Below, piece after piece: positions 16,274 to 24,363 of a DNA stretch of 64,000 nucleotides. Numbering within the stretch: position 1 is the first letter of the stretch; every line of letters starts with the position of its first letter. Origin of the DNA: Promicromonospora sukumoe (GTDB lineage Bacteria; Actinomycetota; Actinomycetes; Actinomycetales; Cellulomonadaceae); NCBI RefSeq assembly GCF_014137995.1, contig NZ_JACGWV010000003.1:434001-498000 (forward strand), written 5' to 3'. A program made the position numbers and the translations under genes. The notes beneath the pieces were generated by a model. The model saw only the letters and a program-made list of their open reading frames with translations. It did not search any database and was not told the origin of the DNA.

Positions 16274-17674
16274 ATGCCTGAGCCGACCACCGAGCCGATC
16301 ACCGGCCCGACCCACGAGCCCGCGCCGCCGTCGGGACCGCTGCCCGAGGGGCGCCGCCGCTACGCGGTGGTCGGGACGGGGCACCGCGCGTCCATGTACG
16401 TGGACGCCCTGATCGGCACGCACGCGCCCGACGGCGAGATCGTCGCCTGGGTCGAGCCCAACCCCGTGCGGGCCGCGGCCTACGAGGCGCGGGTCGCCGC
16501 CGCGCTCGGCGGCATCCGCCCCGTGTACGCACCGGACGACCTGGAGAAGGCGATCGCGGAGCACTCCGTGGACCGCGTGATCGTCACCTCCGTCGACCGC
16601 ACGCACGCCGACCTGGTCACCCGCGCCCTGCGGGCCGGTGCCGACGTCGTCGTGGAGAAGCCCATCGCCGCCCACCCCGACCAGGCCCGGCAGATCGTGG
16701 ACGCCGTGGCCGAGACGGGCAGGGGCCTGGTCACGACGTTCAACTACCGCTACTCGCCTCGCAACAGCGCGCTGCGCGAGGTGATCGCGAGCGGCGAGAT
16801 CGGCAAGGTGCTGTCGGTCCACTTCGACTGGGCGCTGGACACCGTGCACGGCGCCGACTACTTCCGCCGCTGGCACCGCGAGAAGGTGAACAACGGCGGC
16901 CTCCTGGTGCACAAGTCGAGCCACCACTTCGACCTGGTCAACTGGTGGATCGACGGCGTTCCCACGCGCGTCTTCGCCACGGGCGGGCGGCGCTTCTACG
17001 GCGACGACGGCGCGCACGAGACGGACTACGAGCCCACGGCGGGTGAGCGGGCCCTCAACGAGCGCGGCGTCGACCCGTGGCAGCTCTCCGTCGAGAAGAA
17101 CGAGTGGCTGTCCACGCTCTACGGCCCCGAGGCCCAGGCGGTGGACGGCTATGTGCGCAACCGGTCGGTGTTCGACGCCGGCATCACCACCGAGGACACC
17201 CTCGGGCTCGTCGTCGAGTACGAGGGCGGCGCGCTGCTGACCTACTCGCTCACCGCGCACGCGCCGTGGGAGGGCTACCGCGTGGTGGTCAACGGCACGC
17301 GCGGGCGCGCGGAGCTGGAGGTCACCGAGCGCGGGTCCGTGGAGTTCGGCGACGGCGAGGCCGCGATCCTCGACCCGAGCGCCACCGAGGTCTTCGAGCA
17401 GGACACCGTACGGCCGGTCGGGGAGCGGCTCGTGGTGCAGCGGCACTGGGAGCGTGCCGAGGACCGGCCGATCGTGCGCGGCGGCGGCGGGCACGGCGGC
17501 GGCGACGCGCTGCTGCTGGCCGACGTCTTCAAGCCGTCCGAGGAGGCTGACCCGCTGGCGCGCGCGGCCGGGTACGTCGACGGCGTCCGGGCGTCGTCGG
17601 TGGGCTACGCGGGCAACCGCTCGCTGGAGACGGGCGACCCGGTCCGCATCGAGGACCTGAACCTGGGCATCTGA
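16274..17674 (+). CDS. Gfo/Idh/MocA-family oxidoreductase
   Basis: 466 residues, probable NAD(P)-dependent sugar dehydrogenase or glycosidase-like enzyme. A Pro/Glu-rich tail of about 28 residues precedes the Rossmann motif (YAVVGTGHRASMY). The EKP motif (VVVEKPIAAH) is near residue 135, and NNGGLLVHKSSHHFDLVNWW near residue 210 is a strong family signature. AAGGAG lies upstream of the ATG. Its length exceeds the usual 340-390 because of a longer C-terminal half. A LacI-type operator precedes it, and a family B palindrome lies between it and the convergent AEC gene. Confidence 0.88.
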   Translation: MPEPTTEPITGPTHEPAPPSGPLPEGRRRYAVVGTGHRASMYVDALIGTHAPDGEIVAWVEPNPVRAAAYEARVAAALGGIRPVYAPDDLEKAIAEHSVDRVIVTSVDRTHADLVTRALRAGADVVVEKPIAAHPDQARQIVDAVAETGRGLVTTFNYRYSPRNSALREVIASGEIGKVLSVHFDWALDTVHGADYFRRWHREKVNNGGLLVHKSSHHFDLVNWWIDGVPTRVFATGGRRFYGDDGAHETDYEPTAGERALNERGVDPWQLSVEKNEWLSTLYGPEAQAVDGYVRNRSVFDAGITTEDTLGLVVEYEGGALLTYSLTAHAPWEGYRVVVNGTRGRAELEVTERGSVEFGDGEAAILDPSATEVFEQDTVRPVGERLVVQRHWERAEDRPIVRGGGGHGGGDALLLADVFKPSEEADPLARAAGYVDGVRASSVGYAGNRSLETGDPVRIEDLNLGI

Positions 17675-17715
17675 CCCGGCGACGGGCCCCAGCTCAACCT
17701 GGCTGATCTCTCCGC

Positions 17716-17807
17716 GGCTGTCCCCCTCTCCTTCGAGACCTAAGTTTCTTCGCTTTGAAGCGACTCAAAGCGAAGAAACTTAGGTCTCAAAGGAGAGGGG
17801 GACAGCC
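17716..17807. repeat. Palindromic repeat family B, copy 3 (43-bp stem)
   Basis: Arms 17716-17758 and 17765-17807 are 43 bases each with a single mismatch and a six-base loop (AGCGAC), the longest palindrome in the window. It fills the convergent junction between the dehydrogenase and the AEC transporter genes. Confidence 0.9.
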
Positions 17808-17810
17808 CCG

Positions 17811-18866
17811 TCAGACGAGCAGCGCGCCGATCGCGACCAGCACCGGCACGCACAGCGCCGTCGTCCACACCGTCGCGCGCGCCGCGACGCCGTCGAACAC
17901 CCCGTACCGCGTCGCGTACGTCGTGACGTTCACCGCCGTCGGCAGCGCGGCCATCGTCACCACCAGGGCGAGCGCGGGCGCGTCCAGCCCCACCGCCGTG
18001 CCCAGGGCCCACGCCGCGAGCGGGTGCAGCAGGTTGCGCACCAGCACCGCGATCGCGATCACCCAGCCCACGAGCCGGCGGCCCCGCCCGGCGGCCACGC
18101 CGAGGTCGGCATCGGCGGCCGGCATGGGCACGGCGAGCGTCATGCCGAACGTGAGCAGGCCCAGCGGTGGCGCGGCGGCGCCGATCAGGTCGAAGGGCAG
18201 CAGCACGACGTCGGGCAGCCGCGCGCCGGTCAGCTCCGACACGACCGCGACGAGCAGGCCCGCGACCGTGCCCAGCGTGATCGGGTTCCGGAACGCCGCG
18301 AGGAACACCTGCCCCATCGACCGCCAGCCCGACCGGGCGGGGGTCCCGCCGTCGGCCGACGCCGTCGCGCGGTCGAGCGCCGAGAGGGTCAGCGGCGCCA
18401 GCACCAGGAGCTGGAAGAGCAGCGTGGGCACGACGGCGAGGGCGTCGTCGAACAGGTAGACCGCCAGCGGCAGCCCGATGTTGCCGCCGTTGACGTAGAC
18501 CGCGGCGAGCGTCGTGACGGCGGCGGGGCCCGCGGGCAGCCGCAGCAGCCAGCGCGCCGCGGCGGCCGTGGCCAGGCCGAGCACCGCCGTCGTGATCCAC
18601 GTGACGGCCGCGCCGCGCGAGAGCACGTGCGCGAGGTCCGTCGAGGCCAGCGTGCTGAACATCAGGGCCGGCGCGCAGATCGTGAACGACAGCGTCGCCA
18701 GGGTCTGCCGGGCACCGGCCCCGCCGTCACCGCCCCGGTGACCCGCCCCGTCGCGCGCGATCCCGCGGGGAAGACCGCGGCCGGCCAGCAGACCGGTCCG
18801 CTGGATCACCCAGCCGAGCGCGACCACGCAGGCCATGGAACCGATGGCAGTCAGGACGGGCAGCAC
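17811..18866 (-). CDS. AEC-family (auxin efflux carrier type) transporter
   Basis: 351-residue inner-membrane carrier with about ten hydrophobic segments. It shows the AEC arrangement: two five-helix halves with NGGNIGLPLAVY in the first and TMAALPTAVNVTTYATRYG in the second. Family members move organic acids such as malate. A Gly/Arg-rich loop of about 25 residues (around 27-54) is inserted after the first membrane segment. The GTG start at 18866 is only 18 bp after the upstream Gfo/Idh gene, so it is the last gene of a three-gene operon with LacI-PmoA and Gfo/Idh. Confidence 0.82.
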   Translation of the reverse strand: MLPVLTAIGSMACVVALGWVIQRTGLLAGRGLPRGIARDGAGHRGGDGGAGARQTLATLSFTICAPALMFSTLASTDLAHVLSRGAAVTWITTAVLGLATAAAARWLLRLPAGPAAVTTLAAVYVNGGNIGLPLAVYLFDDALAVVPTLLFQLLVLAPLTLSALDRATASADGGTPARSGWRSMGQVFLAAFRNPITLGTVAGLLVAVVSELTGARLPDVVLLPFDLIGAAAPPLGLLTFGMTLAVPMPAADADLGVAAGRGRRLVGWVIAIAVLVRNLLHPLAAWALGTAVGLDAPALALVVTMAALPTAVNVTTYATRYGVFDGVAARATVWTTALCVPVLVAIGALLV

Positions 18867-18884
18867 CCGTGCACCCTGTCACGC

Positions 18885-20078
18885 TCACCGGGACGACGTC
18901 GGGAGCGTCCACGGGGCACCCAGCTCCGTGAACGTGCGCTGCTCGCGCGCTGCGCGCTCGCACCACTCGACGACGTCGCGCACCACGGGGTGCCGCGCGT
19001 CCCCCTCGGGATTTCCCTGCCCGACGCCGCCGGGCCCGCCCGGCCCGCCCGCGACCGGAGCGACCCCGTCCACCCATTCGACGAACGCGTCGCCCACGGG
19101 CGCCGGGTCCGGCGCGGTGCGCACGGCCTCCAGGACCTGCATGAACGCGCCGGTGTCCCGGACGTCGCACAGCAGCCGCTCGTCGCCCGCCCGGGCGCGC
19201 AGCAGGTTCTCCAGCAGGCCGGTCCGCTCGTACTGCTTCTCGGCGACCACGCGCCCGGTGCGCAGCCGCACCAGGTCGCGCTCGTACTCGTACTCGATCT
19301 CGCCGTCGGTGCCCTGCACGATGACGCGGGCCGGCGTGCGCTCCGGTGCGCACAGCGTGAGTCCGAACCCGTACCGCGTGCCGTCCGTGCCCACGGCCCG
19401 GAGCGACGAGGTGTCGTCGGCCTCGATCGGGTTGGCCCGCCACAGGTCCGTGTTCACGTACGCGAGGTCCGTGCTGGTCCGGGCGCCGCCCACGCGCAGG
19501 GCGCTGGCCACGGCGTGCGCCAGCGGGTTGGTGACGACGCCGTCGACCACGGCCCGGTCGCCCATGCGCCGCCGTCCCGCCCACGACGAGCGCGTCCAGT
19601 ACGCGGCGGTCCGTACCCAGGTGCCGACGGCGCCGATCCCGGTCACCTGCCCCACCTCGCCGCGCGCGATCATGTCGGCGACGGCGGGCAGCGCGTGCGA
19701 CCCGAAGGTCTGGAAGCCCACCTGGCACATCCGCCCGGTCCGCTCGACGACGGCGACGAGCTCGGCGTGCTCCGCCAGGCTCGCGGTGGTCGGCTTCTCC
19801 AGCAGCACGTCGATCCCGGCCTCCAGCGCGGCGCGCGCGAGCGGCAGGTGGGTGTGGATCGGCGTGGACAGCACGACGACGTCGGGCAGCGCGTCGGCGC
19901 CGGCCGAGAGCAGGTCGCCCAGGCTCGCGAACCACGACGCGGGGGCGTCGTCCGGTTCCCGCGGGTCGACGACGGCGCTCAGCCGCGCCAGCCCCCGGTG
20001 CTCCAGCTCGGCGACCGCCCGCAGGTGGGAGCCGCCGTGGCCGTGGATGCCCACCACGGCGACCTTGGGCAGGCTCAC
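18885..20078 (-). CDS. Gfo/Idh/MocA-family oxidoreductase
   Basis: 397 residues. The Rossmann motif AVVGIHGHGGSH is at residues 5-16 and EKP (VLLEKPTTAS) near residue 95. The C-terminal sheet has GTDGEIEYEYERD. The GTG start at 20078 overlaps the stop of the LacI-PmoA gene by four bases (GTGA), so the two are translated together. A Gly/Pro-rich loop (AGGPGGPGGVG) sits near residue 350. It probably oxidises a sugar or sugar derivative taken up by the divergent ABC system; exact substrate unknown. Confidence 0.88.
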   Translation of the reverse strand: MSLPKVAVVGIHGHGGSHLRAVAELEHRGLARLSAVVDPREPDDAPASWFASLGDLLSAGADALPDVVVLSTPIHTHLPLARAALEAGIDVLLEKPTTASLAEHAELVAVVERTGRMCQVGFQTFGSHALPAVADMIARGEVGQVTGIGAVGTWVRTAAYWTRSSWAGRRRMGDRAVVDGVVTNPLAHAVASALRVGGARTSTDLAYVNTDLWRANPIEADDTSSLRAVGTDGTRYGFGLTLCAPERTPARVIVQGTDGEIEYEYERDLVRLRTGRVVAEKQYERTGLLENLLRARAGDERLLCDVRDTGAFMQVLEAVRTAPDPAPVGDAFVEWVDGVAPVAGGPGGPGGVGQGNPEGDARHPVVRDVVEWCERAAREQRTFTELGAPWTLPTSSR

Positions 20079-22126
20079 CGCCGGCCGCCGTCGGTCAGGT
20101 CGGCGGCGAGAGCCTCGGCCGCGGCCGCCGTGAGCTCGGTGTCCAGCAGCACCGCGACGAGGTCGAGCTGCACGGCGCCGCCGTCGGGCACGACGAGCGG
20201 AGCGTCCCAGGCGAGCGCCGGGCAGGCGCCCGGGTACTCGGCCGAACGCAGGAACCACGGCCGCACCTGGCCCGGCTGCACCAGCAGGAGCGTCGTGGAG
20301 CGGCCGCCCTGCTGCTGCACGAACGCGACCCACGGCGACGTGCTGCCGTGCGCCCGGTTCTCGCCCGTACCCGCGGCCGACAGCACCGTGGTGCTCTCGG
20401 CGATCGGCAGGCGCCAGAACAGGCCGCCGTACCCGGCGCCCGGCCGCCCGTTGGTGGCGGGCGAGCGGATCTCCAGCGGGCCGTGGTCGGCGTGCAGCGT
20501 GGAGCGCCAGTCGAGCACCCAGCCGGGGGCCGCGTCGGAGCCCGGGGCCAGGGGGAGCAGGCGCGCCGAGATGCGGCGCTCCTCGCGGAGCTGCGGCTCG
20601 CCGTGCTCGTCGGACCACAGCACGTCCTCGACCAGGGTCTCGCCGGCGGCCCTGAGAGCGCCCGGGGCGCTCGAAGAACCAACCAAGGGCTCCACCCGGA
20701 GCCCCGCCGACGTCTGCCGGCCGTGGTTCTTCAGCAGCGTCGGGCCCACGTCCTCGATGAACGTGCGCCCGCCCCAGTGGCTCGTGCCGTTCACGTCGGG
20801 CACGGCGATGCCCACGCCGTAGTGGTGCCGGTGGTCCACCGGGCTCACGTCGGTGAGCGGGGTGCCCGCCAGGGTGTGCACGGGGTGCAGGTACGGCCGC
20901 CGGGCGTGCACCTTCGGCATGCGCTCGCCGCCGTCGCGGCGCACCAGCTCCAGGCCGTCGCCGCAGGTCAGGACCACGGCGTCGGCGGCGGGATCGGTAG
21001 GCACCGACCAGACCGGCGCGGCGGTGGGCGGCACGGTGGGCACCTCCTCCGGCTGCGCGACGGCGAGATCGTCGTCGGTGATGTGCACGCGTTCCGGCCC
21101 CTGCGGCACGGGGCCGGTGCTGCCGCGCACCTCCAGGCTGGGTGTGAACCGTGCAGAGCGTGCGGGGTGGGCGTCGTCGTCGATCACGGCGTGCAGCTCC
21201 CTCCAGGCATGTCGGCCGAGCTCGGCCTGTGGCACCGCGACCGTCGTCAGCGCGGGTGTGGCGTAGCGGGACAGCTCGATGTCGTCGAAGCCGGCCACCG
21301 AGATGTCGGCGGGCACGGCCACCCCGGCCTCGTTCAGGCCGGCGAGCAGCCCGAACGCGACGAGGTCGTTGAAGGCCACGGCCGCGGTGGCGCGGGTGGC
21401 GAGCACGGCGGGCGCGGCGGCGTGGCCGGCCTGGATGTCCGGCCCGGCGGGCAGGTCGAGGATCTCCAGGTCGGCGTGCCGCTCCCGGACCCGTGCCAGG
21501 CCGGCGCGGCGCAGCTCGTCGGACGCGCTGCGCACGGGCCCGCCCAGGTAGACCATGCGGCGGTGGCCGAGCGCCACGAGGTGCTCGACCACCTGGACGG
21601 CGGCGTCCTCGTAGTCCACGACCAGGCTGGGCGCGGACCCGCCGGTCTCGCGGTTGACCAGCACCACGGGCTCGACGTCGGCGATGAGCGCGCTGAGCTC
21701 GGCGTCCCCGATGCGGGGCGAGACGAGCACGAGGGCGTCGCAGCGCATCCGCGCCTCCAGGGCGATGGCGCCCTCCTGCTGGTCGTCCTCGACGGTGTCC
21801 GCGACGAGCACGCGGTAGCCGTCCTCGGCGGCGCCGTCCATGACGCCGCGCAGGATCTGCTGGAACACGGGGTTGCCGAGGTCCGGCACCACCAGGGCCA
21901 CGGTCTGGGTGCGGCCGAGCGCGAGGCTGCGCGCCGCGTTGCTCGGCCGGTAGCTGAGCTCCGCCGCGGCGGTCCGCACGCGCTCGGCGATGGTGGCGTC
22001 GACCGTGCTGCGCCCGTTCATCACGCGCGACACGGTCGCCCGGGAGACCTTGGCCGCTGCCGCGACGTCCCCGATCGTGGCGACCGCACGGCGCTGACCT
22101 GCGCCTCGAACGCTGCCGCTGCCCAT
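20075..22126 (-). CDS. LacI regulator fused to a PmoA-like (DUF6807) domain
   Basis: 683 residues, about twice the LacI length. The HTH (TIGDVAAAAKVSRATVSRVMNG) is at residues 17-38, and the sensor domain extends to about 345 (VAGFDDIELSRYATPALTTV). After a short Pro/Ala-rich linker, residues about 395-680 match the PmoA-like family: RRPYLHPV, SPVDHRHHYGVGIAV, DVNGTSHWGG. The second domain's function is unknown; homologues usually sit beside sugar-dehydrogenase genes. GGAGAG precedes the ATG. It is the first gene of an operon with Gfo/Idh and AEC, divergent from the sugar ABC importer, with three operator-like sites between. Confidence 0.85.
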   Translation of the reverse strand: MGSGSVRGAGQRRAVATIGDVAAAAKVSRATVSRVMNGRSTVDATIAERVRTAAAELSYRPSNAARSLALGRTQTVALVVPDLGNPVFQQILRGVMDGAAEDGYRVLVADTVEDDQQEGAIALEARMRCDALVLVSPRIGDAELSALIADVEPVVLVNRETGGSAPSLVVDYEDAAVQVVEHLVALGHRRMVYLGGPVRSASDELRRAGLARVRERHADLEILDLPAGPDIQAGHAAAPAVLATRATAAVAFNDLVAFGLLAGLNEAGVAVPADISVAGFDDIELSRYATPALTTVAVPQAELGRHAWRELHAVIDDDAHPARSARFTPSLEVRGSTGPVPQGPERVHITDDDLAVAQPEEVPTVPPTAAPVWSVPTDPAADAVVLTCGDGLELVRRDGGERMPKVHARRPYLHPVHTLAGTPLTDVSPVDHRHHYGVGIAVPDVNGTSHWGGRTFIEDVGPTLLKNHGRQTSAGLRVEPLVGSSSAPGALRAAGETLVEDVLWSDEHGEPQLREERRISARLLPLAPGSDAAPGWVLDWRSTLHADHGPLEIRSPATNGRPGAGYGGLFWRLPIAESTTVLSAAGTGENRAHGSTSPWVAFVQQQGGRSTTLLLVQPGQVRPWFLRSAEYPGACPALAWDAPLVVPDGGAVQLDLVAVLLDTELTAAAAEALAADLTDGGRR

Positions 22127-22198
22127 GTGCTCTCCGTCCGTGACCTTGTCCGACCGGATCGCGTGTGGTCCCGCGCCCTCGTCGGCGCGGTCCCCTCG

Positions 22199-22280
22199 TG
22201 ACCGGTTTCCCGATGTGACCGTACACCATGGGAAACCGGTTCCTCATGTGGTACGTTCCTCCACCAGAGACCGGTTTCTC
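22199..22280. promoter_or_regulatory. Three evenly spaced ACCGGT-centred operator sites
   Basis: Palindromic ACCGGT cores occur at 22201-22206, 22235-22240 and 22270-22275, i.e. 34 and 35 bp apart. Flanks match an approximate GGGAAACCGGTTTCCC consensus, best at 22230-22243 (GGGAAACCGGTTCC). They lie between the divergent LacI-PmoA and ABC permease genes and are probably bound by the LacI-PmoA protein. Confidence 0.7.
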
Positions 22281-22322
22281 ACCGACGAGCCGGGGATCGA
22301 CGACGATCCGGAGGACAACGCG

Positions 22323-22418
22323 ATGCGCCACCCGAACCGCGAGCCCGGGCCCTTGCGGTCCGAGCCCCTGCCCGCCCCGACGGGGCCCGTCCGCGCGGGG
22401 GTGGACCCATGTCAGTGA
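22323..22418 (+). CDS. Possible 31-residue leader ORF before the ABC permease
   Basis: An ATG with a well-spaced GGAGG (eight bases) opens a 31-codon frame (MRHPNREPGPLRSEPLP...). Its TGA at 22416-22418 lies ten bases inside the permease gene in another frame. The peptide is Pro/Arg-rich and matches nothing I know. It may couple translation into the permease, whose own site (GGGGGTGG) is weaker, or it may be chance. Confidence 0.35.
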   Translation: MRHPNREPGPLRSEPLPAPTGPVRAGVDPCQ

Positions 22419-23332
22419 TCCAGGAGCTCTCCCGCGGCAAGCAGGCCGGCGCCGCCCGCAAGAAGGGTGACGGCCGCTGGGCGCTGCTGTTCCTCGCGCC
22501 GTGGTTCGTGGGGCTCGCGCTCATCACGGCCGGGCCGATGGGGGCGTCGCTCTGGCTGTCCTTCACGGACTACGACCTGCTCTCCGCGCCCGAGTGGGTG
22601 GGCCTGGAGAACTACACGCGGATGTTCGACGACCCGCGGTTCCTCACGTCCCTCGGCGTCACGTTCACCTACGTGTTCGTGTCGGTGCCGCTGCAGCTCG
22701 CCGCGGCCCTCGGCCTGGCGCTGCTGCTCGACAAGGGCATGCGCGGCCTCGCCCTGTACCGCTCGGTGTACTACCTGCCCTCGCTGCTCGGCGGCTCGGT
22801 GGCCATCGCGATCCTGTGGCGGCAGATCTTCGGCGCGGACGGCCTGGTCAACCAGGTCCTGGCGCTCGTCGGCATCCAGGGCCAGGGCTGGGTCTCGCAC
22901 CCCGACTACGCGCTCGGCACCCTCATGGCGCTCAACGTCTGGACGTTCGGCGCGCCCATGGTGATCTTCCTGGCGGGCCTGCGGCAGATCCCGCAGATGT
23001 ACTACGAGGCCGCCTCGATCGACGGCGCCTCGCGCTGGCGCCAGTTCCGCAGCATCACGGTGCCGCTGCTGACGCCGATCATCTTCTTCAACCTCGTGCT
23101 CCAGCTCATCGAGGCGTTCCAGTCCTTCACCCGGGCGTTCGTGGTGAGCGGCGGCAACGGCGGCCCGTCCGACTCGACGCTGCTCTACACGCTCTACCTC
23201 TACCTCAAGGGGTTCGGCTCGCTCGACATGGGCTACGCCTCGGCCATGGCCTGGTTCCTGCTGCTGATCATCGGCGGCATGACGGTCGTCAACTTCCTCG
23301 CCTCCAAGTACTGGGTCTTCTACGATGACTGA
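22409..23332 (+). CDS. Carbohydrate ABC transporter permease (MalF type)
   Basis: 307-residue inner-membrane subunit with six predicted membrane segments, starting WALLFLAPWFVGLALI near residue 25. The EAA loop that docks with the ATPase reads YYEAASIDGASRWRQFRSITVPLL at about residues 198-221. It pairs with the next gene, which overlaps it by eight bases. No ATPase gene is in the window, so a shared ATPase such as MsiK is likely, as is common in actinobacteria. Expression is likely controlled by the divergent LacI-PmoA protein. Confidence 0.93.
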   Translation: MSVIQELSRGKQAGAARKKGDGRWALLFLAPWFVGLALITAGPMGASLWLSFTDYDLLSAPEWVGLENYTRMFDDPRFLTSLGVTFTYVFVSVPLQLAAALGLALLLDKGMRGLALYRSVYYLPSLLGGSVAIAILWRQIFGADGLVNQVLALVGIQGQGWVSHPDYALGTLMALNVWTFGAPMVIFLAGLRQIPQMYYEAASIDGASRWRQFRSITVPLLTPIIFFNLVLQLIEAFQSFTRAFVVSGGNGGPSDSTLLYTLYLYLKGFGSLDMGYASAMAWFLLLIIGGMTVVNFLASKYWVFYDD

Positions 23333-24314
23333 CGCCTCGACGCCCACACAGACCACGACGCCGACGGCGGTGCGCCCGTCGTCGGACACCGCACCCCGAC
23401 CCGGCTCCCGGGCGACCGGGGGAACCGGCGGGACCGGCCCGGCCGGACGCCGTCCTGCCGCCGTCCGTCCGCGCGGAAGACGCGCCCGGGCCCGGGTGGG
23501 CAGCGTGCTCAAGCACGTGGGCCTCATCGCCTTCGGGTTCGTGATGCTGTACCCGCTGCTCTGGATGCTGGCCAGCTCGTTCAAGCCGAACGCGCTGATC
23601 TTCCGCGAGCCGGGCCTCATCCCCACCGACATCGACCTGTCCAACTACACGGACGGGTGGAACGCGCTGCTGCACCCGTTCAGCCACTACCTGATCAACT
23701 CGGCGCTGGTGGTGCTCGGGTCGCTGCTCGGCAACCTGCTGTCGTGCTCCCTGGCGGCCTACGCGTTCGCGCGGCTGGAGTTCAGGGGCAAGCGGCTGTG
23801 GTTCGCGATCATGCTGATGTCGATCATGCTGCCGATCCACGTGGTGATCGTGCCGCAGTACGTCTTGTTCTCCCAGCTCGAGTGGATCAACACGTTCCTG
23901 CCCCTGATCGTGCCGAAGCTGCTCGCGACGGACGCGTTCTTCATCTTCCTGATGGTCCAGTTCTTCCGCGGCATCCCCCGGGAGCTGGACGAGGCGGCGA
24001 CCCTCGACGGCTGCAACCACCTGCGCATCTACCTGCAGATCATGCTGCCGCTGTCGATGCCGGCCCTCGCGACCACCGCGATCTTCACGTTCATCTGGAC
24101 GTGGAACGACTTCTTCAGCCAGCTCATCTTCCTGACCCGGCCGGAGATGTACACCGTGCCGATCGCGCTGCGCACCTTTGTCGACTCCACGGGCGAGAGC
24201 TCGTGGGGCTCGCTGTTCGCGATGTCGATCGTCTCCCTGATCCCCGTCTTCATCGCCTTCCTGTTCGGACAGAAGTACCTGGTCAAGGGCATTGCGACCA
24301 CCGGGATCAAGTAG
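23325..24314 (+). CDS. Carbohydrate ABC transporter permease (MalG type)
   Basis: 329 residues. A long disordered N-terminal tail (about 60 residues rich in Thr/Pro/Arg) precedes six membrane segments. The EAA loop reads ELDEAATLDGCNHLRIYLQIMLPLS near residues 225-250. The C-terminus QKYLVKGIATTGIK is typical of the family. Its start overlaps the MalF-type gene by eight bases, indicating translational coupling. Together they form the membrane channel for a sugar of unknown identity. Confidence 0.93.
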   Translation: MTDASTPTQTTTPTAVRPSSDTAPRPGSRATGGTGGTGPAGRRPAAVRPRGRRARARVGSVLKHVGLIAFGFVMLYPLLWMLASSFKPNALIFREPGLIPTDIDLSNYTDGWNALLHPFSHYLINSALVVLGSLLGNLLSCSLAAYAFARLEFRGKRLWFAIMLMSIMLPIHVVIVPQYVLFSQLEWINTFLPLIVPKLLATDAFFIFLMVQFFRGIPRELDEAATLDGCNHLRIYLQIMLPLSMPALATTAIFTFIWTWNDFFSQLIFLTRPEMYTVPIALRTFVDSTGESSWGSLFAMSIVSLIPVFIAFLFGQKYLVKGIATTGIK

Positions 24315-24363
24315 CTCCACCCGCGATGCGACAACGACGTCAACGTCACCGAAGGAGAAACAC

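Noticed and set aside
18024..20822. 932-residue plus-strand frame
   Set aside because: Antisense to AEC, Gfo/Idh and LacI-PmoA genes that overlap each other in operon fashion; repetitive Arg/Gln/His composition.
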